In this document: positions 11,440-22,136 of the stretch, one piece after another
Layout: each line of letters starts with the position of its first letter
Numbering within the stretch: position 1 is the stretch's first letter
Source of the DNA: Celoporthe dispersa
Taxonomy: Eukaryota; Ascomycota; Sordariomycetes; Diaporthales; Cryphonectriaceae
Reading direction: 5' to 3'
NCBI GenBank assembly: GCA_016584495.1
Contig: WAID01000001.1
Coordinates: 1,612,001 to 1,676,000 of the forward strand
DNA length: 64,000 bases
Notes under the pieces: generated by a model
Database searches by the model: none
Told to the model about the DNA's origin: nothing
What the model saw: only the letters and a program-made list of their open reading frames with translations
Position numbers and translations under genes: made by a program

Positions 11440-13002
11440 CTTCTTCTTCTTTTATCTTGTTGGACTGTTGCTGAAGTATCGTGATCTAGAGCCAAGGCAG
11501 TGTTGGTCGTCAATGGGGAGGGTCCTCGTCAGCCTCGAATGCTTCGACAAACCCAAGCTGACAACAGAGGCAGTCATCCCACCAGCGCTCCCCATTTCTG
11601 TGCTGGTTCGTGTGCGCTCTTTATTTCCTTCTCCGCTTCCTTCTTGGGCGAGTAGAAGAAGCAAAGAAGGACGAAAACTAAAAAAAAAAATTCCGCAGCA
11701 ATCTATAGAGCGCCGAATATGCTAATTATAGAGGGCGCATCTCGGCTGGTGGCCCGCTCATCACTCAGCAGCGCTGAGCTTACAGCCGCCTCGCACGGGT
11801 TGGAGATCACTCGTACCATCTGGGCGGGTGTCGGTCCTCGATGCCCAATGGCTGGCCCAGATCGGGCTGACTAGTTTGCTTTTTGGAGGGGGTTGGGTGT
11901 TCCCATCCGCTCCCTCTGTTCTATGAGCTGAGCGCTTGCAGCCCGACGGGGGTCCGAGAACCAATAATAAGGTGTGTGGCTTGAGGGAGGGGGGTTCGCC
12001 CTGATGCTCACTCGGTAACTGGGCTCCCCCCTCCACTGCAGGTCATGCTGCGATGTCACACCGGTCTGGGGACTGGCTACCTTGGTCTGGCATCTCCCAG
12101 ATGATGAACCTCAGCCATGGCGAGTCGGAGGCTCGATACCTCTGGTGGGACAACCCTGACAAGACGCGCGGCTCATCAATGCCGTGGCGAGCGGCCAGTG
12201 CCAGGACGGGATGGGACCAGATACAACGAGCCAAGTAGCTCGCCCGGTGCGACTGTAACTCGCTGTTGGGCACACAAGGCGGCGCCACTTACCACACATG
12301 CGATGGACGGCCGTGAACATTGTGCTATGCGCAAGCCGAAAACACACAGTCGACCAGCAGGCTCCTCTGAGGGCCCTCTGGGATTCCTGAGGACGAAACC
12401 CGCGCCCCGGACCGATCCAGACTCGAACATACAGTCCCAAGCAGGTCGAGACGAGGCAGCCAACTCTTACTCACCCGGCGCCACCGCCGATCGGTGCCCC
12501 GGCCCGGCCCGTTATGCCCCGTGCCTGTGGGGCACCTTTCGCGGCCTGGTCCTGGCTTTCTTCGGCGATCCTGCAGACCTGCTTTAATAATACTGCAAGG
12601 ACAAGTACAGACTCTGGAAGGACAATTAGTGCCTGATTACAAAATAATACTAGCTGAAAAATCACACAGGGAGGATCAGTGAGTAGTAGTAAGGTGTCTG
12701 TGTCTGATTGTCTTTCTCGTTGGGCTAAAGCTAAGATGTCCTCCAGCTGTGCCTGTCTACCATCGACCTTGGTATCTCAAGCCCCGCCTCCGAAGATCAT
12801 CAAGCACTCCGCCGTGGTACGTCAGGATGGTGCTGTCCAAGAACCACAGTTAGCCACACCCTCTCGTCATCGCCAGGAACATGAGCCGATAGTCAAACCT
12901 GCACGAGCGCTTACCACGCCCGTGGGGCCTCCCATCTACTCACGCGCAACAGAAACGTACCGTATTCGCCGCAAGGACAACCCTCAGCCTTGACCTTCCC
13001 GT
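11440..13002. other. Intergenic region, possibly holding distal exons of the coiled-coil gene
   Basis: No gene is confidently seen between 11440 and about 12750. The open frames on both strands are short and lack domains. At 12757-13002 the minus strand contains additional open stretches and splice-like signals that could belong to the coiled-coil gene if a base is missing near 13022; see that entry. Confidence 0.45.
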
Positions 13003-13620
13003 TCACCACAGACTCGCCTTCGGGGCATGATCTTCCTCAAAGTAGAGGCTCTGTTCTGGTGCCCAACGGGTGCCGGAGATCGGTTCAGCACAGGCAGGTG
13101 CGTGATCCTCCACCTCTCCCGAGGCTGGCATGGGGTCGACCTGCCAAGGGATAGGAGGCGAGCCACCAGGCTGAGCCTGTTCAAGATCTCAATCGTTAGC
13201 CCCAGACTCCCAGGCAGTGTCTCAGTCCCCTCCCCCTCCCTCCCCCCCAAGCTACCTTACCGGGCTGTCTCCACCCACGGCGCTCTGAAATCCATCAGAG
13301 GCCTCCGAGCCCCGAACGGCAGCGGCGATCACCTCATCACCAATCTCATACTCCTCGCGGACAGCCTCCATCTTGGCCTCGTGTCGGTTCCTGGTGGCGC
13401 CGACCTCGCCCTCGTGCGCGCGCTGGATGTTCTCCAGCTCCTCGGCCTCCTTCCTGTCGATCTTGCGGAGGGCGGCCTCCCTGCGGGCCCTAAAGGCCTC
13501 GGCCGCCTTCTGGCGCCTGTAGGCGTGCTCGGCCTCGATCCTGGCGAGCTCGGCCTCGTGCTCGTGCTGGTGCGAGCGGTAGAGGGCTACCTTGGCCGGG
13601 TCGGGGGTGAGGTGGTTCAT
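13003..13620 (-). CDS. Uncharacterised coiled-coil protein
   Basis: I do not recognise this gene. Exon 1 (13620-13261) starts at a clear ATG and encodes 120 residues. From about residue 15 to 95 it is strongly charged and Glu/Lys/Arg/Ala-rich with heptad-like spacing (for example EAEHAYRRQKAAEAFRARRE), so a long coiled coil is likely. A GTAAGG donor at 13260 pairs with a CTAAC branch point and a CAG acceptor at 13177, giving an 84-nt intron. Exon 2 (13176-13003) adds 57 mostly disordered residues; the protein is 177 residues in this model. Without splicing, translation stops two codons past the donor. If one C is missing from the run at 13022-13025, the frame instead continues into a stretch with CPCGEYG, so the 3' end is uncertain. 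No membrane segment or signal peptide is visible. The gene lies tail-on toward the 2EXR-like gene. Confidence 0.6.
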
Positions 13621-13813
13621 TTTCGTCTGTCTTTCAAGGGGGGGTGGGGGGTGAGAGGAAAAAGAAATCCTGTTGCGATTTGTGGATGGAGGAGCGCGTT
13701 ATTCCTCAGGGTGCTCAGGTATCTTTTTCGAAGGAAGACGAGGCTGACGAGAAAACGCTGCCCAACAGGTGTCTGAAGGGAGAGATGGCAGTCAGTGTCT
13801 AGCTATTTGTCAA

Positions 13814-13820
<7 letters not shown>

Positions 13821-13869
<49 letters not shown>
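13821..13869. repeat. GA dinucleotide microsatellite
   Basis: About twenty-four uninterrupted GA units make this one of the longest pure repeats in the window. It lies 200 nt upstream of the coiled-coil gene start. Confidence 0.95.
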
Positions 13870-13873
<4 letters not shown>

Positions 13874-14272
13874 GGGCCATCCTGATGATGGGTAGCATAC
13901 CAGGCAGTGAACGATGCGCAGCACTGATGGCTTCTTGGTTTCTTGCCAAGTCTTTCAGATCTGCAAACAAAGCAGGAAGAAGTTTGGGAGCCCCCATCCC
14001 CCAAAAAAACACTTGTTTATATGGTTGAGAGAGCCCGGCGGCTATCACCTATCTCAATAAATATGGTGATAGTATACCTCGAGTCACAGCACAGTGAACC
14101 CTTGTTTCCGGGGAGGGGTGGACCATGAGGGCTCTGGGGAGATTCCGGGAAGGACTGCCACGTATTGCAGGCTGGGGATAGATGGGATGGGCAGGCATGC
14201 TCTGCCCGGAAAGATGGTTCCTGGCCCGAGGTCATTCATTCAGTCTCTCTACCTGGTGAAGGATAGAGGCAG

Positions 14273-14290
14273 ATATATATATATATATAT
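14273..14290. repeat. AT dinucleotide repeat
   Basis: Nine AT units in an intergenic stretch. Confidence 0.9.
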
Positions 14291-14580
14291 GTCATGCCGG
14301 ATTGGGAAACCCATCAGTCATGCTGTAGAGCACCAAGGCTGTCCAGAGGGGTTTGTGGTGCCAGTGTTGGTGCACTGATATAGGCAGAGAGGCCTGGACA
14401 AATGTAGGTTATAGGGCTAAATCAGATTCAGACCTTGGAAGAGGGGGGGGGGGGAGTGTGTCCTTGAGGAGGTTTTGGGCTCTACAGACACAAAAGACCC
14501 AGCAGCCAGAGACCATTCCATTGAACCATTTATGCATCAAATAAAACGTGAGTATGTATCATGCTCTACCAATGTGGGTG

Positions 14581-14608
14581 TCTCTCCCTCTCCCTCTCCC
14601 TCTCCCTC
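14581..14608. repeat. TCTCCC hexamer repeat
   Basis: More than four tandem units of the hexamer TCTCCC lie in the intergenic region downstream of the IQGAP gene. Confidence 0.85.
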
Positions 14609-15006
14609 TCAGGTTTTTTTTTAATCTAGCGGGTAAGAAGTACATACCCCCGATCCTGTATCTTCTTTTGCTTGTCTCCCTCCCCTGGTGGACCTCCAGC
14701 CAGGCTCGAGTCCCTCAAGTAATCAATTCAATTCAAAATTCAAATGCAATGTCAAAACGACAAACACACACGCGCGCGCGCCCCCTAAACACCGAATCTG
14801 CCTATGTGGGTAGTAAGAGGTATCCTTCCGTTGTGTCCGTCCATCCAGCACCCGTCGATACACCCAAGTCATACCTCGTCGACCTATGCTTGCCTGTGCT
14901 GCCTCTAGGGCGGCTCGTTTCCTCTTCGCCCCTCCAGCCCGAGATCTCCCGGGTCCCTGGAGCCTGTATCTCTCCCCTCCCCGTTTTTTTTTTTTTTTGT
15001 GTTTGA

Positions 15007-18000
15007 TCATTGAGTCTTGTAAAACTTTTTGTACAACAAATGCAGCAAGAGGTTCACATTCACCTTGAGGTTGCCCTCGAACAGTGTCATGAACTGATGC
15101 GACTCGAACTGTGCCTGCAGGAGATCCTCGATGGGCACGAGGGCGCTGGCGCCGGGGATCTGGATGTGTCCCCGGGATCCTTCGATGGCGAACACGCCAA
15201 CCTGGTCACAGGAGATTGTCAGGTTGATCTTGTCCCAGTCGCGGTCCGCCGTGCCTGACCAGCTGACCAGTGCGCCCTTGTCCATGAGCTGTCGCGCGCT
15301 GTACTTGTACGAGCCGAACTTGGGCACCCGGCCGCTGCGCTCGAGCTCGCGCTGGTGGTTGTACTGCCGGGTGAAGGGAAGGAGGAACTTCTTCTTTCTG
15401 TTGTGGCTGGTCAGTAATCTGCCTTGTCTCGTGGCGGGTGTGGGGTGGTGGATATGGCTTACCCCTTGTTCTTCTGCAGCGTCAACATGGCCTGCTCGAT
15501 GTAGTCGTCGTAGCTCTTCCGCTGCTGCTCGAGGTACTTGGCCTTCTCGTGCAGGTTGGCGAGGGTTAGGCCGACGCCCTCGAGCTCGCGCTGTCTCTGG
15601 ACCCTCCTCCTGCTCTTGGTGCGGATGTCGAGGGCGATGGCGTTGAGGACGTCCTGGTAGTAGTTGTGCTTGGAGATGCGGCCCATGTGCTCAAGCCTCA
15701 TGACGTTCTCGAGGGCGGTCTTCTTGAGCTCGTAGTACGACATCCTCGTGACGTCGACCATGTTGGCGTCCGAGTAGGCACCCCTGGTGTGGCCGTGGCC
15801 GGAGAAGTCTTCCCGCAGAACCTTGTCCCACTTGTGCTCGTCCTCTGGGGAGATCGGCTTGACCAGGATCTCGAGGAGGTTGGCACCGCTCTGCACGCGG
15901 ATGATATAGAGGACACACCTCTTCGTCTCCATGAACAAGGCCTTGGCTGCGGCTTCGGGGTCCTCTACATCGTGCAGCTTGGGCGTGAGGAACATCTGGA
16001 TATCGGACGAGCCTGTAGCTGTCATCTCATTCTCGTTGTTCTTGGCGCTGCCGAGATCCTGCATGATCTCGCGGAGCACATCGTCCCGGTTCGGGCAGAT
16101 GAAGGGAAGCTCGCTCGCGATCAGGCTGTGGATGGCAAAGATATCGCTCATCTTGATGTACAGGGTCGGGCGGTTCTTTGCGTACAGGTCGTTGAACTCG
16201 TCGATGTCGAACGTGCTCTCTGCGTCGGGCACCTCGATGAGATCCACCATGATCTGGTTGAAGCGCTCGATCGACTCCCCGATGAACGCGTTCAGTGGCT
16301 GCAGGTACACATTCTCGCCTCCAAAGTGGCGGCCCGTGGCGACCTGCCCCAGCACCTTGGCGACTTCGCTGAGGTTGCGCTTCTGCAGAGGGCTCAGCTG
16401 CCGCTCGATGACGCCCACGTTCTCCGGGGCAGTGAGGGCATTGTAGAGATAGAACCTCCAGAACCAGTTCCCGACCATCTGCAGCAGATTCTGCTGCGGC
16501 TCTCGCTTGAAGTGTTCGCAGAGGAAGCGGAACATCTGCTGGCAGAGATAACGGATCCCGTACGGCAGGCGCGGCAGGAGATCTTCCAGGGCCAGCAGGA
16601 ACTGGTCGCAGATCTCGCGGAGGTCACGGAGGTGGTCGATGAACAGCGCCCGGGTCTCTGCGTCCTTTATAGCAAGCTCTCTGGGGATGTCAAGGGGCCT
16701 CCTGCTGGGCTGGCCGGTGCGGAGCTCCTCATTGCTGATGGCGGACCGGTAGATCTGCATGGGGTCGCTCTCCAGGTCCAGGGCGGGATCTTCCACAATG
16801 TTATCTTTGATCAGCGGTCCAAGCAGATCTCTCAGGTACTTTCGATCACGGGGAGAGCGGGTGTAGTTGCCGAGCAGTTTCGACCAGAAGAAGTTGCCGC
16901 GCAGGTAGTCCTGGACAGAGGTGCAAGTGTCGATCTCCTCCTTGATGGACCGCGCCACAAGCTTGAGGAGGTAGTACTCCTCCCGCCGCTTCTGGGCGTA
17001 TCCGAAAAGACCCATCATCAGGTGCTCGATGCGCTTGGTCTCCTTCTCGGCGGTGCCCTGCTCGCGGACGCGCTTGAAGAGGCGGGCCAGGTATTGCGGC
17101 TGGGTCTGCAGGTTGAAGAACAGCTGCTGGTAGAGATCCAGCTTCTTCCTCGAGTTCTTGTTGAGCGCCTTGAGATCAAACTGGTTGGCCGAGACCATGG
17201 AGCTGTTCGCAAGCAGTGTGCCCGTGTGCCCTCCGTAGTTGTGCTGATGCCGCACAACCTCGTCCAGGGTGATCTTGTTCTTGACGAGCAGGGCGATCTT
17301 GATATCTAGCTGATCGATGTACTGTTCGAGCATCTCGTTCTGCCTGACTTGTTGGACCACTGTCTTTCGGAGCCGCTCAAACTCCACCTCTTCGTTGAAG
17401 TCAAAGTCGCTATCGTTGAGCAGGTGTACAAAGTTCTTGACAGCACCGACCGGCGGGTTCTTTCCGGTGGTGAGGCTCTTGTAGGCCTCTCCCTGGAGCT
17501 TTGCCCGGACAAAACTTTGGATCTTGACGACCTTTTGCATGTTCTCCCGGAAGTACCGCCTCTTCTCCTCGAACTTGGCCCGCAGGAGGAAGGCCCGGGC
17601 GGCTGCTTGGGCGGCGACAATCGACTCTTCTTCTTCCTCGAGCGCACCAAGCAGGAAGCCGATATCACCTCTCACCATGGTTGCCCTGATGATGGACTGC
17701 AGGGCAATGACACCATCCTCGTGAGACTTGAGCTCACCCAGCAGGTCGTTGTGCTTGGCCCTGTACATGCAGCCGCGAATGCATGCCTGCAGATCAATGA
17801 TCTGTGGGGTCTGCCTGTCCAGAGCTTCCAGGTCTTCAGCGACCCGCTGCCGGTTCAACATGCCGCGGGCCAGTGACTGGAGCTCGACGATCTCGGCTTC
17901 GTGTGCATGCAGGCCGTCGAGCGTCTCCGAGACGTCGCGGCGAACCGCAGCAGCCCGAACGCATGCCTGCAGCTGTTCTATAGCTGGCACGTGCTGTCGG

Positions 18001-20046
18001 AGCTCTGCCTTGGTCCGCTGGACAGCAAGCCTTGCTGATCTGCCTCGACAGGCGGCTTGCAGAGCCTCCCACTCCGGCGTGTGGAACTGGAGAGTCTCCC
18101 GCTGCACGGCGACCTGATTCCTTGTCAGCATTGCCCGCGCGGCGGCCTGCAGGTCCGTGATGGCCTGTGCTTGTTGTGCTAGGAATTGCTGGTCCTCGTC
18201 GAGCCTGCTCCTCAGAAGGGCGCCACGGACGGCAGCCTGGAACCCAGCGATAGGGCCAGCCATCTGAGCCGTCTCGTGCTTCTGACGATCAATATTCTGG
18301 CGGGCCAGGTAGCCCTTGAAGGCCGCCTGAATATCTCGGACAGGACCGGACACTTGAGCGAGCTGCGAGTGCACGTCGCGTACCTCGTTACGGACTTTGG
18401 CAGCCCGTATCATGCTTTGCAGGTCAAGGATCTTCCCTTGCATGCTCTCCAGCACCCTGTCCTTCTGGTTCTGCCCTCGGCGGGCCAAAAATCCCCGGGC
18501 TGCGCTCTGGAGGTTGATGGCGAAGCGCCTCATCTGCAGTCGGTATCCGAGGACCTGTCGGGCCCAGTCTCCACGGATGCGGGACTGGAGGTCGACCAGC
18601 AGGTCCTCGGCATCCCAGAGCTGCTGCATTGTCCTTCCCAGCCGCATCCTGCACAGCGCCCCCCTGGCCTGGGCCTGAAGCTCGACGATGCTGTCTTCTT
18701 GTTCGCCCAGCTCGCGGTCGATCCTCTCCTCCTCCGTCTCCTGCGGCTCAGGCGGTGCTGGCTCGCCGAAATCGGCACCCATCGTCCCAAAGCTGGGCAT
18801 GTTGACCCCGAGCTTATCCAGACCTTTCTGCATGGCCTCCAGCTCGTGGTGCTCAAACTCGAGCTGTCCGATGAGATTTCCGATGCGGAAGTCCACTATC
18901 CCCTTGCGGTAGAGCAGCCAGCTGAGCGCGTGGATGCAGTAGATGACCTTTGGGATATTCTTCTTCTCGTAGAGGTCGATCAGCTCGAACCGGAACAGGT
19001 CGGGCAGCTCAACCTCGTCCAGATACCGGAAGAAGATGGCGATATTGTCCGAGTGCCTGTATTGGAGCCGAGGATTCCGGAATATCCTGTATCGCCTGTC
19101 CGGGTTGAGCGCCTCGACCACCTCGGCGAGCGTCACGCCGTCTCGTAATGCCTCCTCGAGCTCGGCGATCGGGGGTATCGACGCGTGGATGATGTCCTCG
19201 ATCCATTCCTTCGCCTCTCCGATGTGGCAGAGATACTCGTAGGCCTGGAGGAACTGCCGCTGCTTGTCCATCCAGTTCCTGCTCTCCCAGCCATACCCAG
19301 CGCCTCGCTGGCTCGACCTGTCCGAGTTGAGGGTTCTGGAGCCTCCGGCGGCCGCGCAGGCCGACGACCTCCTGCGCAGGGGTGGTGATGGCAAACTCCT
19401 CTGCCTCTCCGGACTGGGCGAGCTTGGACAAGGTCCGCAGCTGGCTCGTGGACGACCGCCCCATGCTCACGAGGTCGGGCCTGCCGAGCGGGGCAGCCAG
19501 GGTCTGGTGGATCGGCACCTGCGGGAGAGGGAGGCCGGCGCTCCCTCCCTTGACGGTATCGGAGCGGCTGAGGACCATGGAGGTCGGGCGGAGGGTGGAC
19601 GCGCGCAGGCGGGAGGGAGGGGCCGGCGAGGACGGCTCCTTGTCCTGGAGGGACAGCTTGCCGATGTCGATGGACTGCCCTCGCTCGTGGCGGTGGTGCT
19701 CCCGGGAAGGGGTATTGGGTGTTGTTGAGGATGGCGGCTGGGGGAGCGGCCTCAGAGACTGTCTCGCCATGCTGTAGATGCTGCCGGCACTGGTCTGAGG
19801 CCGGTCGTCCGGACTCCTCGGCGAGGGAGGGAGGCGGGCGATGGCCTCGCTCTTGCCGCGCTTGTGGCCCATTGGTCCATAGCCGCTGGACTGTGAGGAC
19901 GACTGCGTGGTGGTCCGGCTGAGGTCGTAGTGGCCGGACGAGGACGAGTATCCCGAGGAGGCCGATGATGTAGTGGAAGGCTGACGGTCGAGCAGCGAAT
20001 AGTCAACTGTGTGTGCCTGTCGGAGCGGGTGGGGGCGGTACGACAT
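15007..20046 (-). CDS. IQGAP-type scaffold, Rng2-like (one frameshift)
   Basis: Two exons (20046-15463, 15397-15007) encode about 1657 residues once one extra base near 19331-19340 is removed. Order: a Ser/Pro-rich disordered N-terminus (1 to about 215); a calponin-homology domain from about residue 260 to 395 (LCHIGEAKEWIEDII; IHALSWLLYRKGIVDFRIGN); fourteen IQ-like calmodulin-binding repeats from about 450 to 860; a Ras-GAP-related domain (about 920-1330); and a RasGAP C-terminal domain running to the end. In fission yeast Rng2 and relatives this protein anchors the cytokinetic actomyosin ring, binding F-actin by the CH domain and calmodulin and myosin light chains by the IQ array. The IQGAP GAP-related domain binds Rho-family GTPases without activating hydrolysis. 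Before the CH domain the N-terminal frame (EEFAITTPAQEVVGL) shifts to the frame of YGWESRNWMDKQRQFLQ. No GT-AG intron fits; removing one base restores continuity and an exact multiple of three. Confidence 0.9.
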
Positions 20047-22136
20047 CTTGCGAGGGTGGTGTGAGGATGTCAGCAGCGACAGCGCAGTCGCTCAGATGGA
20101 GGCTCCTGGGAGTTCGGGATGTAGGGACACATCTATCCAAGGCGTCTTGTCGTCATGGGCGGGAGCAGTCTTGGGGTTGGTGGAGCGCAGGTTTCGGCGG
20201 GCGGGCTGGTGAGTGAGTGAGTGTGTCCAGGCCAGGCAACGTCGCGAGCAGAGAACCCTCCCAGACAGCCAAGGGAGTAAATGGGAATCGATCCTAGCGG
20301 GTCAATGGGTGGGGTTGCAACCCAGACGAGCGAGCCTTGGGAGGGCTGAGCGAGGAGATAATAAACAAGAGCTGGGGTGGTTGGGAGGGTCGGCGTGGGG
20401 CGGGACCGAGTGACCAGAGACGCGCCTTAGTAGGACGAGGAGACATGAAGGCGCGCTCGTGGCGCAAGGAGAAGAAGGATTAATCACCAGCTCTGGGGTG
20501 GGAAATAAGAAAGAGAGAGAGCAAAAAAAAAAAAAAGATGATCTGGTGGGCAGCAGACAAGACGGTGGAGGAGGAGCAAGAAGAATCTCCCGAGATGCCC
20601 AATCTGGAGAAGAGGTCGAGGGACCGTGTGGATGGCCTGAACCGGAAAACCTAACTCTGAACCCCAGCCACTCAATTCGGCCTGATCCTTGAGCAGAGGC
20701 AGAGACAAGAGGCAGGGGGGCTGGTTGGCTGCTGTTTACTCCGTACATGAGCCGGCTGCTTGTTGGCGGGGCAGCAAGGCTAACCATAAACCCACTAAAC
20801 CGCTTTCTCGTCACATCCCACCACACCGTGCCTGGAACCTGGCCTGTGCCCTACGTCAGCGCGAGACATGCACCAGGGCCCAGCGGGAGCAGAAGCAAAA
20901 ACTGCATCATAACAAGTGCATACTAAGTAATCTCGAGAAAAAGAGCCACACACACAAAAAAAAAAAAAAAAAGACCCGTCGTCCAGGAAGAGAAGAGACA
21001 AGGAAAAAAAGAAAACATATGACGGTTGGAGCAAGGGAGATAGAGTAGGGCGGGAATGCTCCACCCAGGGCCGCCCCCAAGGATGAATATGACGGTGGCT
21101 GGGCCAGTCAACATGTACTCCGTACTGTGTAGGCGATCAGAGGCAGGGCGAAGTTCCATGTAGGTTAGATCGCCAGTCCATTTAAGGAAAAAAATGAATT
21201 AAAAAAAAACCACCTACGATGCACAATGCTATTATGAAGTCTCCTCTCCTCACCACATAGAGCCTAAACGATCTGCTAGATACACAGGTTGTCTCTACAT
21301 GCGGATAGTAATAATAGTACGAGATCCCTATCAGGTGCCGAGGCCTAGACTGTGTCCACTAGACGATGGCCCACAGCAGGCAGGGAGAAGATTCTATTAT
21401 TCATACCACAGGCCTGCTATCTTAGATGAGGCTGTTCCCGTTACATTACCTCAGCATCTCTGCCGGGTTGACACGGCGTGCTCCGTCCTACACATTGTGT
21501 AGTAGTGTACGGCTGCCTGAGCGTTTCTGTCGTTTGTGTGTGTATGTGTGTAAGCCAGAGAGAGGGAGAGGGAGAGACAGGGAAACATAGAAGGCTCTTG
21601 GTCAGCATTGAATAGAGCAAGACTTTGCGCCATGATAAAATAAAATAAAAAAGACAAGGTACTCTATAATGACTACAAGTGCTTCAGCGCTTCAGCATGG
21701 AATCGACTCTCGACAAGGAGCGCCAACAGCTTCGATACACGAGTATGTGACGATTTACTACAGCTGAGCTGCCTAACACGATCTGGTCCGCGGTCAGTAC
21801 GTTCCTGTTAAGGGCCTGCACAGCTTTGGCTCTGACCGCAGTCGGCCGCTCCCGACGCTGCTGTCCAGATAAGGGGACCCGACCCTGTTCCCCACCTTGC
21901 ACCAAAACCTGACCGGCCGGTCCCGCATAAAAGTTTTGAAGCAGCCGCTCCTGCTCCCCTCCTTCTCCTCTCTCTCTCTTCTTCTCTTCTCTTGGGAAAC
22001 CCTCCCCGTCAAGAAGACCAGTCGATTTTGACCAGCGCGCCATCACCTCTGTCATCTTCTTGACCAGCCTTCCTCTCCCCAGAAGCCTCTCCTCCGCATC
22101 ACTTTTCCTGCCCGGGGCTCTGTCGCGCGCGCAAAG
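20047..22136. promoter_or_regulatory. Divergent intergenic region, IQGAP and IMP dehydrogenase
   Basis: About 2.1 kb separates the two divergently read start codons, so it must hold both promoters. The last 250 bases before the IMP dehydrogenase ATG are CT-rich (21950-22130), as is common for highly expressed fungal genes. Two TACTCCGTAC words occur near 20741 and 21117, plus A runs (20524-20535, 20955-20971). No supported gene lies inside. No defined operator is claimed. Confidence 0.6.

Larger units (their letters stand above)
13621..15006. other. Intergenic region with GA, AT and TCTCCC repeats
   Basis: This is the upstream side of the coiled-coil gene and the 3' side of the IQGAP gene. 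It holds a long GA repeat, a short AT repeat, a TCTCCC repeat and CA/CG alternation near 14767-14780. The open frame at 14548-15006 is antisense low-complexity and is not supported as a gene. Confidence 0.55.

Noticed and set aside
15666..17309. 547-codon open frame on the plus strand
   Set aside because: It is the exact antisense of the IQGAP coding sequence. Its open length follows from the GC-rich third positions of the real gene and it has no domain of its own.
18186..19148. 320-codon open frame on the plus strand
   Set aside because: Antisense to the IQ-repeat and CH region of IQGAP; no independent support.
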